This document shows positions 10,287 through 21,183 of a stretch of DNA of 64,000 nucleotides, in pieces; the stretch's first letter is position 1, and every line of letters starts with the position of its first letter. The DNA is from Cladobotryum mycophilum (Eukaryota > Ascomycota > Sordariomycetes > Hypocreales > Hypocreaceae): positions 3,720,001 to 3,784,000 of the forward strand of contig CM071591.1 in the NCBI GenBank assembly GCA_036429605.1. Direction: 5' to 3'. The notes beneath the pieces are model-generated. The model had not been told where the DNA came from and searched no databases. It worked only from the letters and a program-made list of their open reading frames with translations. The position numbers were made by a program, and so were the translations under genes.

Positions 10287-11432
10287 TTATGCTAATAGAA
10301 ATCCAGAACCGCGTATCTTTTCCAGTTCGTTCATGAATAAATGTGGTAATACTTTTGTTGCTTCGTCATCGTCGTCTTTTATAATAAGGTCGCTCACTTC
10401 CAGGTAGGCATTGCGGAAACAAGCCCACAACTCGCGCAGTCCGCGGATGTTGATCCACCTGGGCCAAAAGGGCTGGTTGTGCACCACGGCGTCGACGAGC
10501 TGTCTGGTAGCAGACTCGGGCGTGCGGTCAAAGGGCTGGCTATCTGAAAAGTCGATGAGCCAGAACTGTACGTGCCCGCGGTTATCCCTCCCGAGGACGA
10601 ATTCGACTCCCTTGGCGTCGATGCCGACTAACCAGTGGAGGATTGCCAGGGTGGCACCCATGGAAGCAGCGAGATAGCATACTTCCACACGCTCGGCGAG
10701 GAGGTGGTCCAGGTACGCAGGGCGGTCGTGCATGTCTGCGTTCCACTGATCGGAAAGAGGTTTGGTGTCCCCAAGGTAGACCTTGGCGAGGAAGTGTTTT
10801 GATGCAGGGGAGGATAGGGCGCGAGACTGGGCGCTGGACGTCAAGTATCTGCGGATGAGATATTTGGCGTGGTGCTGATTCAGAGGGTGGATGTACTCCA
10901 TAAAGTACCCGCTCCCATTCTTGGGGAAGCCATCAAGGCAGTTGAACGTCTCCGAACAAGGCGAGGTAGCAACGTTGGGGCAGAAGCCGTGGCATTCCGG
11001 AATATACGGCAAATCTAGATCGAAGCCATTTTGCGAAAGGTCTCGCTGGACCGACTTGAAGGCTGATTCAACTTGCATGTGCAGCTTGTACTCGCGGTAC
11101 GAACGGTCTAAACTTCTAGACACTTTCAGGACACGGCCGGGACCCATCTGTGTGACGTATATCCAATTTGATGATGTCTGGGCAATAAGTTCTGCCTGAG
11201 AAAGAAGAAGAGCTGTCTTAGCACGCGGCGGTGGTAGACGCGGGAGGAAACGAGGAGGAGGGCATTGCCAGAGGCGACTAACATGAGCCCAGAAGGCGAT
11301 GATATTTGAACAGATGCATTTTGCGACGAAGGACGCATTCTTGACTTTGACTTGTTTTCGGATTTGGAGCTGTTGTGTTGGTTGCAAGGGTGGGAGGAGC
11401 CCTCCGCAAGGGGCTGCGTGGAGTTGATCCAT
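10287..11432 (-). CDS. DUF3669 domain protein
   Basis: This single-exon frame of 381 aa ends at 10287. The middle and C-terminal part resembles the fungal DUF3669 family (often labelled 'zinc finger protein DUF3669'). Visible landmarks are YFMEYIHPLNQHHAKYLIRR, GIDAKGVEFVLGRD followed by FWLIDFSD, and a terminal helical stretch. The layout, with a conserved LIDF aspartate after a GxDA segment, recalls a kinase-like fold, but I do not claim activity. The first about 70 residues are Pro/Arg rich and poorly constrained, so the true start may be one of the later Met codons. The function is unknown. It converges on the RAX1-like gene. Confidence 0.7.
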   Translation of the reverse strand: MDQLHAAPCGGLLPPLQPTQQLQIRKQVKVKNASFVAKCICSNIIAFWAHVSRLWQCPPPRFLPRLPPPRAKTALLLSQAELIAQTSSNWIYVTQMGPGRVLKVSRSLDRSYREYKLHMQVESAFKSVQRDLSQNGFDLDLPYIPECHGFCPNVATSPCSETFNCLDGFPKNGSGYFMEYIHPLNQHHAKYLIRRYLTSSAQSRALSSPASKHFLAKVYLGDTKPLSDQWNADMHDRPAYLDHLLAERVEVCYLAASMGATLAILHWLVGIDAKGVEFVLGRDNRGHVQFWLIDFSDSQPFDRTPESATRQLVDAVVHNQPFWPRWINIRGLRELWACFRNAYLEVSDLIIKDDDDEATKVLPHLFMNELEKIRGSGFLLA

Positions 11433-13461
11433 TTAAGAAAGAATAAGAGGAAGAAGCCAACTGCAGTTCGAATTAAAGCAGGGCTGAAGATAGGTAACAC
11501 GACTGACGGCGAACGAGTCAAAGAAAGCAATAATAAGAATCAAAAGAATCGACAAGGCAATATGCAAAAGCAAGGGTTATGAGCAGGTTCACGCGGTTTA
11601 TGACGATGTAGATGTTGATCTTTTGTCTGAAATGAGGATAATTCGATCAGGTGCTCGTGTGACGACTTTGTGCTGTTTATATCCAGCAAGGAGGACCGCG
11701 CATCGCCCTTATCGGGATCGAATAGGCAAATGTCGATCGAAAAACGCGGGGAAGTAAAAATGGGCGGGCTTGCAGCAACAGCAGCTAAGGAAATGTAAAC
11801 GATAGCGTTGTGGTCGCAGCCGGGCATGCCCTACATGGTGCAGGTTGCATTAGGTAGCGTCTTGGGATGCACGGCAGATAGAACGAGGAACCAAACCAAA
11901 CCAAACCAAACCAAACCGTAGAGGGTGAAGGTAAGAAAAGGAGGAGGCTTCACCGGTGTGAGGGAAGTTGGAGGCATAGTACTATATTTTCCCGTCTCGT
12001 GTTGGGTGTGCGAAGGGAGGGAGAGGAGGGAGAATAAGCAGGGCAATGCCGGTCAGTGAGACAAAATTACGCAGTAAACCTGACGTAATTGACTCTAAAC
12101 TTGACTAAAACAGAACAACACCCAGTCTATTTCATAATCTACTTGAAAGTAGGTCGTGTAAGATCTTTTTTTCCATCTCTCTTTCGTTTTTTTTTTCAGC
12201 AGCGATGGTCTAGCTTCCGCGCGGAAAAGAGAGGTTGAGAGCGGGTTGCCTCATATATGTTAATATATTCTAGCCACTTGTCTGGCCTGCTGGTGTGGCC
12301 GTTGTTCTTCGGTCGCCGCTATGGCTGGCCGGTTGCAGCGCTATTTGCGCCTTGGGCTAGAGTTCGTCGGATTGGCGGATATGGATCGTAACACCTTATT
12401 GGACGTTCCTCATATTCGGCTCCTCGATGTTCCAAGGTTTTTTTAGTCCGAGATGTCCATGTGGTAAAGACAATGAATCAGCCGTTTTGGGGGCTGCGAA
12501 TACAATCTTTGACAGGCCTCGGAGACGGCCGCCCTGCGTGTATGTACCTGTGCCTGTGACTCTGCGACGTCTGCATAAAAGCTTCTCCTAGTACGAGAGG
12601 CGGTATGATTAAAAAAGAATATGATATGGTCGAGAGAGCATGGTGGCCGCTAGCAACCCAGTCCAGCGAACAAATGGTCCAATGCGAGTTCAACATAGCC
12701 TCCTCGTTGTTGCGCAAGAGTTGCATGCAGTACCTGGATCGTGAGCACAGCCAGTCGGCCCTTGTGGTTCTAGATTTCGCAAGATAAACATGTTATGCTT
12801 TTGTGAAATCTCACACACAACTGTGAGTTTACGAGATGGTGGCTTTTGCGGCACCTTCGGATGAGGCTCTTGTGGTTCATGCAAAGTCGAGACCAGACTG
12901 TAACAACCTGGTGTAATGCCCTCCGACCCAGTTCATTGGTGCGCATAGTTAAACTTCTTATCTCGTTTCCCTTTTCTCTTTGCCAAAAAGGTGGGTTCAA
13001 CGGGAGCTGACTCTCTGTTGGGGCCCGCCTTAGCTCGAACATGACACGAACGTTGGGCTTGTGTGCAAAACATATTTGCATGATATCATGCTGACGATCG
13101 ATCGATTTGCGCTCAGCATTACGCAAACAACACCAGCCAATCCCCCCACATCTTTTCTAAATCGCACCCAACATGAAGATTTATGACGGAGGTGCTGGGA
13201 GTTGGGCAACACATTTCGTGCAAGATTGGTGCACGGTCCGGAGGAAACCTCCGTGCCGTTTCAGTTTCTGATCTTCATGTGGGAACATTGGGAGCATGGA
13301 CAAGTTTTTGTCGCATGGCTACCTTGTTTTGCGTCAAACGCATCATCGCTTCTTGAAAGTTGACCAGGGTACTTAAAGAGAAAATGGGAAGCCGGTGGTG
13401 TGTAGTCAACACCCTCAATACGCTGCCACGAACGTAGCTATTTCTTTCGACACCAACCATC
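11433..13461. other. Intergenic region with simple repeat
   Basis: About 2 kb without a supportable gene. It contains a perfect (CCAAA)5CC array at 11891-11917. Frames such as 12770-13126 (minus) lack domains and credible composition. The last part before 13462 is the likely promoter of the SDR gene. Confidence 0.5.
11891..11917. repeat. (CCAAA)n microsatellite
   Basis: Five perfect CCAAA units followed by CC. It lies in the space upstream of the DUF3669 gene. Any regulatory role is not shown. Confidence 0.9.
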
Positions 13462-14561
13462 ATGGCGACGATAACGATGAGGAGTTTGCGACTGGTTGAG
13501 CCACGAATTGGGTCAGCATTCCAGTCAAGGCATGCTTCTTCAGCAGTGAGATTTTCGGCTTACAAGGGGCCGCTGTCAAAGTTTCAGCGTGCATGCATCT
13601 CAAGTTCCACCCAGCGAGATGCCCAGATCCAGAAAAGCAGTCGTCCTTCGGCAAACGAGGCCGGCCTGCCTAAAAGTGCCGAGGTTGGAAACAAACGATT
13701 TTCAGATTTTGACTTGGCCGGTAAGACATTTGTCGTAACTGGCGGTGCCCGTGGTCTTGGGCTAGCTCTCGCAGAAGCCCTTGTAGAAGCAGGCGGCAAA
13801 GGTAAAAACCCACAATGCCTATATGGGATGCGAACCACGTTTCTGACAAGCGCTCCTCGGCAGTCTATTGTCTTGATCGCCTAGATAAGCCCGACAAGCA
13901 ATGGGAAGAAGCTCTCGGGCGAGTCAATCCAGAGTTTGGAGGCTCGCTCACGTACTGTCAACAAGATGTGAAAGACACAAAGCATCTGGAGCAACTGATG
14001 ACCGACATCGCCGAGGAAAACGGGCGATTAGATGGTGTCATTGCGGCCGCTGGCATCCAACAAATCACTCCAGCGACGGAGTATTCTCAAGACGACGCTG
14101 ACGAAATGATGTCAACAAACTTTACAGGCGTCTTCATGACAGCCTCGATTGCAGCTCGGCTCATGTTTAGGTTCAAGTGTCACGGCAGCATCTGCCTGAT
14201 TGCGAGCATGTCCGGCACTGTGGCCAATAAGGGCCTCATATCGCCCGTGTACAACTCATCCAAGGCTGCACTCATTCAGCTGGCGCGCAACTTGGCCATG
14301 GAGTGGAGTCCCGTGAAGGAGGACGGCAGCGGAGGCATTCGTGTGAATTGCATCAGCCCGGGACACATTCTGACACCGATGGTGCGCAAGAACTTTGAGG
14401 AGGTGCCGGGACTGGAGGCTAAATGGTGTAAAGAGAACATGATGGGACGATTGGCTGAGACGAGCGAGTTCAAAGGAGCAGCATTGTTCTTGTTGAGTAA
14501 TGCGAGCAGTTTCATGACGGGGAGCAATTTGATCATTGACGGTGGGCACACGGCGTGGTAG
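13462..14561 (+). CDS. Short-chain dehydrogenase, D-arabinitol 2-dehydrogenase-like, with N-terminal presequence
   Basis: Two exons (13462-13801 and 13864-14561; 62-bp intron) encode 345 aa. The classical SDR set is complete. The cofactor motif TGGARGLG is at 93-100 and AAAG (the NNAG position) at about 174-177. The catalytic Ser is at 230, spaced 12 residues from Tyr243, and YNSSK gives Lys247. The C-terminal NLIIDGGHTAW is typical of the polyol/sorbose reductase subgroup. The first about 85 residues are rich in Arg and Ser and poor in acids, which suggests mitochondrial import. Such enzymes interconvert sugar alcohols and ketoses with NAD(P)H. The exact substrate cannot be read from sequence. 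Confidence 0.85.
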
Positions 14562-15870
14562 GCAATTGCTGTTGCCAACCTGAGGGAGGTAATGAACGAC
14601 GGGGCAGGAGAGGAGGGAGAGCAAGAGGTACGTACCCTACAATATCGAAGGGGAGGAGCAGCACTTGTCGTATTTCCCAAAGAGGAATCGAGACAAATCA
14701 AAATCAAGAGGGATTATTTTTTATCGGAACTAGTCCTATAAAGGATGCTGGTATCTGCAAGTTAACTATTCTAGTAGTAGTCGGTCTTTGTTCTAAAAGA
14801 TGATGGAGGGATGAATGGATGGGGTGAAGACTTTTTGTCATCATCAGCATTCCATCCATCCACTATCTATCTCATCCCGTTCATCGTTTCGTTGGAGACT
14901 CGGCGGCTACTTTCGGTCGGTGGTTTTTCCTCATTGTAAGATGGCAGTTTTTCGTTGATTACAAAGTACCTTTTTTGTTTCATAGAGACAGGGCAAAGTC
15001 GAATCGAGTCAAAATCCGAAGGTTTTCGGTCATTTACTCATAATGGTGAATTGCCTAGTTAAGGAATCCTTTTTTGGGACACATACTGTAGGACTCTCAA
15101 AGCCACATGATATGAGATGATGGTTGCCTTTATTAAGTAGTCGTAGTCGTAGTCGTTATCTTGTTCTCTCTGGCTTCTAAGGTTCACTCTCATTCTCCGC
15201 ACGCATCCGGAAAAATGGAGGTCTCCAGCTTTCAGCAGAGCGTCGCCCGATCGCCCGAGGCCTTCTCATTGTCCACTAAAAGGCCGCCGTCGTCGCCCGT
15301 AAGAATGCGCCGTAGCAAGACCACCAACGCCCTACAAGCCCGCTGTCTTCCCAGCAGCAATAGCGGTTACGGGAGTAAGACGGCCGCTGGGGCCAAACCT
15401 CGGTCGGCTGTGGGTCGGCTTATCGATAATACAAGGTGAGACAAACTCGCAAAGCCCAGAAAAATAGAGTGCATCCCATCCCATCCCATCCATTCATCCA
15501 TTTCCCATCGAGACACTCAGACCAACAAGAGACAAGAGGCTCGCTCTAGTACTGCTACGAGTACGGGGAAGCGAAACAGAGCACACACGCGCACACACAC
15601 ACTCGCACACACTCGTACTCACACATACACACACACACACGAATACGGCGTACCAGTTTGTACGTCGTAGATCCAGTACCTCCAGGCCCTGGGGGGTCCG
15701 CCATTAATACATTTCCCATGATTTCCCCCTAAATGGGCAATTTTATCTACTTTAAATCTTATCCTTTTTCTTCTTCCTTCACTTGCAATCAGTGTCACCG
15801 TTTTTGTCCTGATTTTTCAAGTAGTTCTAATGCGCCGCTGGAGAGCATCATCCCAGATCCATATTCAACC
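14562..15870. other. Intergenic region with microsatellites upstream of pantothenate kinase
   Basis: It holds CATCC repeats near 15475-15505 and an AC-rich stretch at about 15585-15640. A basic 75-codon ATG frame begins at 15215 and ends next to a GTGAGA donor-like site. No domain is visible. The right part is probably the 5' UTR and promoter of the pantothenate kinase gene. Confidence 0.5.
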
Positions 15871-17462
15871 ATGTCACCCGCTGTCGAGACCCAGCAGTCG
15901 GCAACCACCCCGCTAAACGGACATCATCATAGTGGGGAGTACAATCATCATCATGCTTCGTCCGTCTCTGAACAGCTCCTTCAACAACAACAACCACCTC
16001 CGTACAAAAGACCCAGAACAGTGACTACAACGGAAGAGATTGATAGCACAATCATCCGCCCTGGCAGTGTCAAGATCAATGTTAAGGGCGCATTCATTGT
16101 AGATCCGGACACTTCCACCCCCGCCAATCAGAGCGAGAATGGGAGACTCAGTCCGGCGCACGAGACGAGCGACATCCGTCTGCCAAACCACACTGCCGTT
16201 GTGAGCCACATTGCAGTTGATGTAAGTAGACCAATTGACACCGTCGCTATACAAGCCCATCATTATTGCCCTTGTACCGAGGCTGACTCTTGTCGCGCGC
16301 CGGCCCATTGCAGATTGGTGGCTCTCTCGTCAAGCTCGTCTACTTCACCCGAGAGATCAGCTCAACCGACCCCGGTGGTCGCCTCAACTTTCAGACATTC
16401 GAGACTGATCGCATTGATGATTGCTGCGAGTTCATGAAGCACTTGCGCGACAAGCAGCTCACCCTCAATGGCTCCCGGCCCGGCGAGCTCTGCGTCATGG
16501 CCACTGGTGGCGGCGCATACAAGTTCTACGATGGCATACGACAGGCATTGGGTGTAGATGTCTTTAGAGAGGACGAGATGGAGTGCCTGATTATTGGTAA
16601 TTACCAATTGCCCCCCATCCCCCTAAGCCACCTCGGTGAGACTTGCGCTAACATCCTTCAAGGTCTTGACTTTTTTATTACCGAGATTCCGAGGGAAGTT
16701 TTTACCTATTCCGAGACGGACCCAATGCACTTTGAGGAACCCCGCGACGCCATATACCCATACCTATTGGTAAATATTGGCTCCGGTGTCTCATTCCTCA
16801 AGGTCACTGGCCCCCGGTCGTACCAGCGAGTTGGTGGCACATCATTGGGTGGCGGTACCCTCTGGGGTCTGCTCTCCTTGCTGACCGGCGCCCGCTCGTT
16901 TGATGATATGCTGGCCGAGGCAGAGGCCGGTGACAATACAAAGGTCGACATGATGGTCGGCGACATTTACGGTGCCGATTACGGCAAGATTGGCCTGAAG
17001 AGCACCGCCATCGCCTCCTCGTTTGGCAAGGTCTTTCGCATGAAATTGCAAGAGGAGGCCAAGGCAGAAGCTGCAGGCAGCTCATTAAACGAGGACCCGG
17101 ACCTGTTCAATCCCGCATTCACATCTGCCGACATCTCGCGATCACTCCTATATGCCGTGTCCAACAACATTGGCCAGATCGCCTACTTACAATCACAAAT
17201 TCACAACCTATCCGACATTTACTTTGGTGGCTCCTTCATCCGGGGACACCGCCAAACCATGAACACTTTGAGTTATGCCATCAAATTCTGGAGCAAGGGA
17301 GAGAAGCAAGCCTATTTCCTGCGACACGAGGGATATCTCGGCGCCGTTGGTGCCTTTTTGAAGAGGCAACCCATGAACTGGGGTCGCAGGGGAAGCCTGG
17401 AGGGGATGGATGAACTGCAAGAGTGGAGGAAGAGCCTAAAGAAGGAAACAGAGACATCATGA
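15871..17462 (+). CDS. Pantothenate kinase (eukaryotic PanK family)
   Basis: Three exons (15871-16221, 16314-16596, 16663-17462; introns of 92 and 66 bp) encode 477 aa. The first about 105 residues are a His/Gln/Pro-rich tail, then VDIGGSLVKLVYF begins the actin-like ATPase fold with the P-loop-like GGS. Further family marks are ATGGGAYKFYD, MECLIIG-LDFF across the second junction, LVNIGSGVSFLKV, and VGGTSLGGGTLWGL. The enzyme phosphorylates pantothenate, the first committed step of coenzyme A synthesis, in the cytosol. The second intron is a multiple of three without a stop, so a frame scan reads through it, but family continuity (MECLIIGLDFF) shows it is spliced. An in-frame ATG-type start at 15733 is possible but has no family support. 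Confidence 0.9.
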
Positions 17463-18320
17463 TACCACATAAGCGTGCATTTGCGGAGAGGAGGGGAAAA
17501 GAAAAGGGATAGAAAGTCGGGCTTTATTGTATCAATTTGCAACATGGTGGGAATTGGATTGTACATTATCACAATTTTGGAGGAGAGAAAAACACTCTCC
17601 TCTTCTAGAGGAAGGGAATGATGGATTTGATAGAGAGGTGGAGGACGGACGGTCTACGTTCCTGGGCGGGCATTTCTTTTGCATTCTGCTTTGGCGTTTT
17701 TGCTTACCTTTTTGCTCGAGCAAACATACGTTGTATAGCATTTCGTATCAAATTATAATAAGGACGAATAGAATACAAGAACATTAGGAAAATATTGGAC
17801 ATGTTTTCAACCTCGGGTGCAGAAACTAAACGTGGAGCCGGGATGCCGCGGCTCTTCGGCTGGTTCCTCGGACTGCTCCTCGGACTGCTTCTCGGGGGAG
17901 CGGCTATAATGGGGATTTGCCGAATGAGTAGAGTGAGTCGTATTCATATACATCGTGAGAGGGAGGGGGCCATTGTTTTCCCTCCTTGCCATGGTCTATA
18001 GTACATTGATTGAACTGGCGTTCCGCTTTGTCCCGCAAAGCATTGTGCTGTTTGGGTGAACCTTACACAACCTCCATCTATCCTGGAAAAGCCCCACACA
18101 CTCTTTAACCGCCAATTCGCGGGTGTTGTTTTCTATGCCTTTGGTGGGTGTAAACATGCTGAAGCCTTGAAGCCGTTTAACCGTTTAATGACCGAGCCAT
18201 CTGATTGTAGATATTGAAACATACCTTCATCATTGGCAATCAACTTTTAGAAAAAAGCCGAATCTTCGGACCCCTCGGCCGTTCGGATCATTCTCTCAGT
18301 AGATTACCTCCCCCCTTCGC
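17463..18320. other. Convergent intergenic region
   Basis: This lies between the stop of pantothenate kinase and that of AIM11. It has no credible frame. CTCGGACTGCT repeats twice near 17868-17890. It is mostly 3' UTR. Confidence 0.5.
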
Positions 18321-18875
18321 TCACTCCTTTGCCGTCGTCACCGCAGGTGTAGTCTCCGACGATCCTTCGCTCTGAATCTTATCCATCCCAAACCTCACCA
18401 GCACATCATTCACCATCCTCTCAAATTCCTCCTCATCCGCCGGGTTCACCTCATATCCGCCCTTCCTCAGCGCCCTCTGCGTCCTCTCCCTCAGCTCCTC
18501 CACGGAGCTCAAGTCAAACCCCCAGCTTAGACCGCCCGTTAGCATCACCGCAAAGGCCGAGACGTTGAGCGTCGCTAGCCCAAGGGCCTGGACGCCGAGG
18601 AGGGAGCCCTCGGAGGAGTTGGGCAGGTGGTGGGCCGTGAGGAGCGGGGAGGGGGGCGGGTTGGAGGCGTAGAAGCGGGGGATGGATTCGAATTGACGGC
18701 GGAGGACGGAGCGGCGGGATATGGCGATGGAGGCGGCTGTGAAGGATGCGCCGACGAAGAAGAGGCCGAATTGCTTTAGGGGGCGGGACCATGGTGGTGG
18801 TTGATGTGGTGAACTCGTGTCTTGGTGAGGAGGAGGGGTGATTTGAGATGCCAGCTGAGACTGGTTCTGTGACAT
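18321..18875 (-). CDS. AIM11: AIM11 family mitochondrial membrane protein
   Basis: This single exon encodes 184 aa. A Pro/Gln/Ser-rich N-terminus leads to KQFGLFFVGASFTAASIAIS followed by RRSVLRRQFESIPRFYASN. A second hydrophobic segment (LLGVQALGLATLNVSAFAVMLTGGLSWGF) and an acidic C-terminal helix (ELRERTQRALRKGGYEV...) follow. This two-TM layout with a basic loop is the AIM11 (altered inheritance of mitochondria 11) family. Its molecular role is unknown; yeast deletion affects mitochondrial inheritance. Length and segment order match the family. Confidence 0.85.
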   Translation of the reverse strand: MSQNQSQLASQITPPPHQDTSSPHQPPPWSRPLKQFGLFFVGASFTAASIAISRRSVLRRQFESIPRFYASNPPPSPLLTAHHLPNSSEGSLLGVQALGLATLNVSAFAVMLTGGLSWGFDLSSVEELRERTQRALRKGGYEVNPADEEEFERMVNDVLVRFGMDKIQSEGSSETTPAVTTAKE

Positions 18876-19597
18876 TGTTTACTATTTTCTTATGATATTT
18901 TCTTATAAAAGCTAAGTTCTTATGTGATGTGAGGTGTGAAGCGTCCAATATTATGAGTTTTGGTGAGTGAGAGGCCTAATGAAGTAATTTGTGAGGTTGT
19001 AGATGATGATGACCGTCTCAATGAGATTTTTCAGAGGTCTGACTTACCTAGCCATCGCTGGATAGTGGGGGGATGGCCGTGATTGGCTCGGTTGAGGCCT
19101 AGTTTCTTAGTAAGAGCATATTATGATTAATTGCATTTTTTACTTAATTTCTCGCTTGTTTATATGATACTAAACAGATCATGCAGTAAAGCGATTGGGC
19201 AGCCTAAGTAAGAAAACATGAGGCAATATGTTGGCTCATAACTTGATAATTATTAAATACAATGAGTCTCAAGTTGAATAATATATATTTTATTAAAGAG
19301 AGAAAGATGGTGATTTATAGTGGTTTTTTCTGTGTGGAGTGGGACCTTTATTGAAGCGTTGGCGTATGGTCCAGTACACCTTTGAGAGTGCACTGCACCT
19401 AAGATCGACATACAACGCCCAAGTCACGGATCGCAGCTTGACAAATCCCCATTTTCCACCTCCAACTACACATTGAATTCTACCTATTTCCTCCCAAAAG
19501 GGCACATCTTATTAACCTCATATCTTAGAGAAAAGCCACACTCATCAACGTACTGTTGTCAAATCACAGCCATCCATAACAATCCCCATCTACCACG
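18876..19597. other. Divergent promoter region (AIM11 / dioxygenase)
   Basis: About 720 bp between two divergent start codons. AT-rich segments occur around 19120-19290. There is no supportable gene. It should hold the promoters of both neighbours. Confidence 0.55.
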
Positions 19598-20537
19598 ATG
19601 CCTAAACCTAAACCCTCCAAGCCATCTAAAACATCCTCATCCACATCCCAACCCCCACAGCCCTCCCAGATCGCAACACCCCCTCCTGGCCCAACTTCAA
19701 ACCCCCTCCCGGTCACCGACCTCACCCCCTCCCTCCACCCTTCCACCTCCAAGATCGCCCTGATCCCATCCTTCTTCCCCCGCTCCCTCTGTAGGGACTA
19801 CGTGACCTTTCTCAAGTCTCTACCTCTGCAAACCACGCCTACGCGACCGAAGCGCGGCGAGGCGGTCCGCGTCAATGATCGGTATCAGATTGACGATCCG
19901 GTATTTGCAAAGAGGTTGTGGGAGATGACGGGGTTGAAGAACGCACTGTCAGGGGATGAGGTGAGGGATCTGTGGTGAGTTTTCTCCTTCTTCTTCATCT
20001 ACCTAATCTCAAAGCATCATACCCTGTGCCATAAAAACTGAGTATAAAAAGCTAAACATATCATCACTTCAGGGGCGGAGAACCCGTTGGTCTAAGTCCA
20101 AACATCCGTGTATACCGCTACTCCAAAGGCCAATACTTTGACTGCCACTGTCCGCCTCATACTCCCCTCATCTCATAGTTGTATTCAACTAACAAGATCT
20201 AGATGATGACTCCAACAACTTAATACTAGACTCGACCCCCGTGCGTACAACTTGGACTTTACTCCTCTATCTCACCTCCGCATCAGAGGGCTGCATCGGC
20301 GGCGAGACCGTGTTTTATCCCCACGACCGCAGGTCAGCAGCAGAGGAAATCGCCGTGTCGCTGGAAACCGGTATGCTTCTCCTGCACAAGCACGGCGATG
20401 ATTGTTTACTTGTAAGTCTCGAGAAAGGAACCGAGTCCGCATATCTACTAACCATATCCCACGTACAGCATGAAGGCCGTGAGGTTCAAGCAGGCGAGAA
20501 ATGGGTCCTTAGAACAGATCTCTGCATTCGTAGGTAA
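19598..20537 (+). CDS. 2-oxoglutarate/Fe(II) dioxygenase, prolyl 4-hydroxylase type
   Basis: Four exons (19598-19974, 20073-20149, 20203-20411, 20469-20537) encode 243 aa. A Pro/Ser-rich N-terminus (about 55 aa) precedes the jelly-roll domain. The iron ligands are H151 and D153 in FDCHYDDSNN and H222 in LLHEG. K232 in GEKWVLRTD fits the 2-oxoglutarate contact. The GGETVFYP strand is typical of P4H-type oxygenases. The enzyme would hydroxylate a protein or small-molecule substrate using O2 and 2-oxoglutarate. The substrate is unknown. Intron 2 has an atypical donor (GTCCGC) but is needed to join CH to YDD. Intron 3 (57 bp) is in frame and open, yet splicing brings the distal His motif into register. 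Confidence 0.8.
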
Positions 20538-20797
20538 ATCTAGCTACCTATCGCGGCCACCCATCTGCAAAAAAAAAAAACACCCCATAAACCTTTCTTG
20601 GCCTCTTGATTACTTCGCACATGCCCCTGATATGTGCCAGTCCTGCGTAATCTCAGCATAGCCCATTAAGCCACCTGATTTTCCCAAGCCCATTTGTTGA
20701 TTATCATATCAACTTCATTTTTGCTTTTCATTGGCAGACTCCTGTCCCATAAAAATATAGACGCAGTACCGGAATTCATACGCCAGACACAAGATGA

Positions 20798-21183
20798 TCA
20801 ATCATCGCTAAAAAGTTTAGCAAGCAGTTCTATTGCTCCAGTTTCCCGCGTCACAGACTCGACGCTCTCTGCCTGAGACTCCGTAGAATGAACTCCGTTA
20901 GCTTTTTCCCAAACACCAGATTTCGTGGCGCCATCTCCATTAACACTAATTTCTGCTTGAACCTCCGAAATGACACCTTCACCAGCTGCGCTCTTAGCTG
21001 GGGACTCTGTAGGGACATTACCATTAGTTAGAGCCGCAGGCTTAACAGCTTGGACCACCACATCCTTGGGTTCCGTATCAGCGGCCACGGCCTGAGTCGA
21101 CTGATCAACGACAGGCTGAGCAACTGTCCCCGTCTTTCGATGTGCTGCTGCTAAGACCGACTTCTTGGGGTTATACCTCCCCC
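20798..21183 (-). other. Possible out-of-frame C-terminal extension of the RdRP
   Basis: An open frame shifted by one base relative to the RdRP runs to a stop at 20798. It is rich in Ala, Val, Glu, Ser and Gly (for example PAKSAAGEGVISEVQAEI), which looks like a real acidic disordered tail rather than a chance frame. One extra base in the five-base C run (+ strand, 21179-21183) would join it to the polymerase. No intron of usual length fits the phase. It is either an assembly indel, a natural frameshift or a shadow. Confidence 0.4.
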
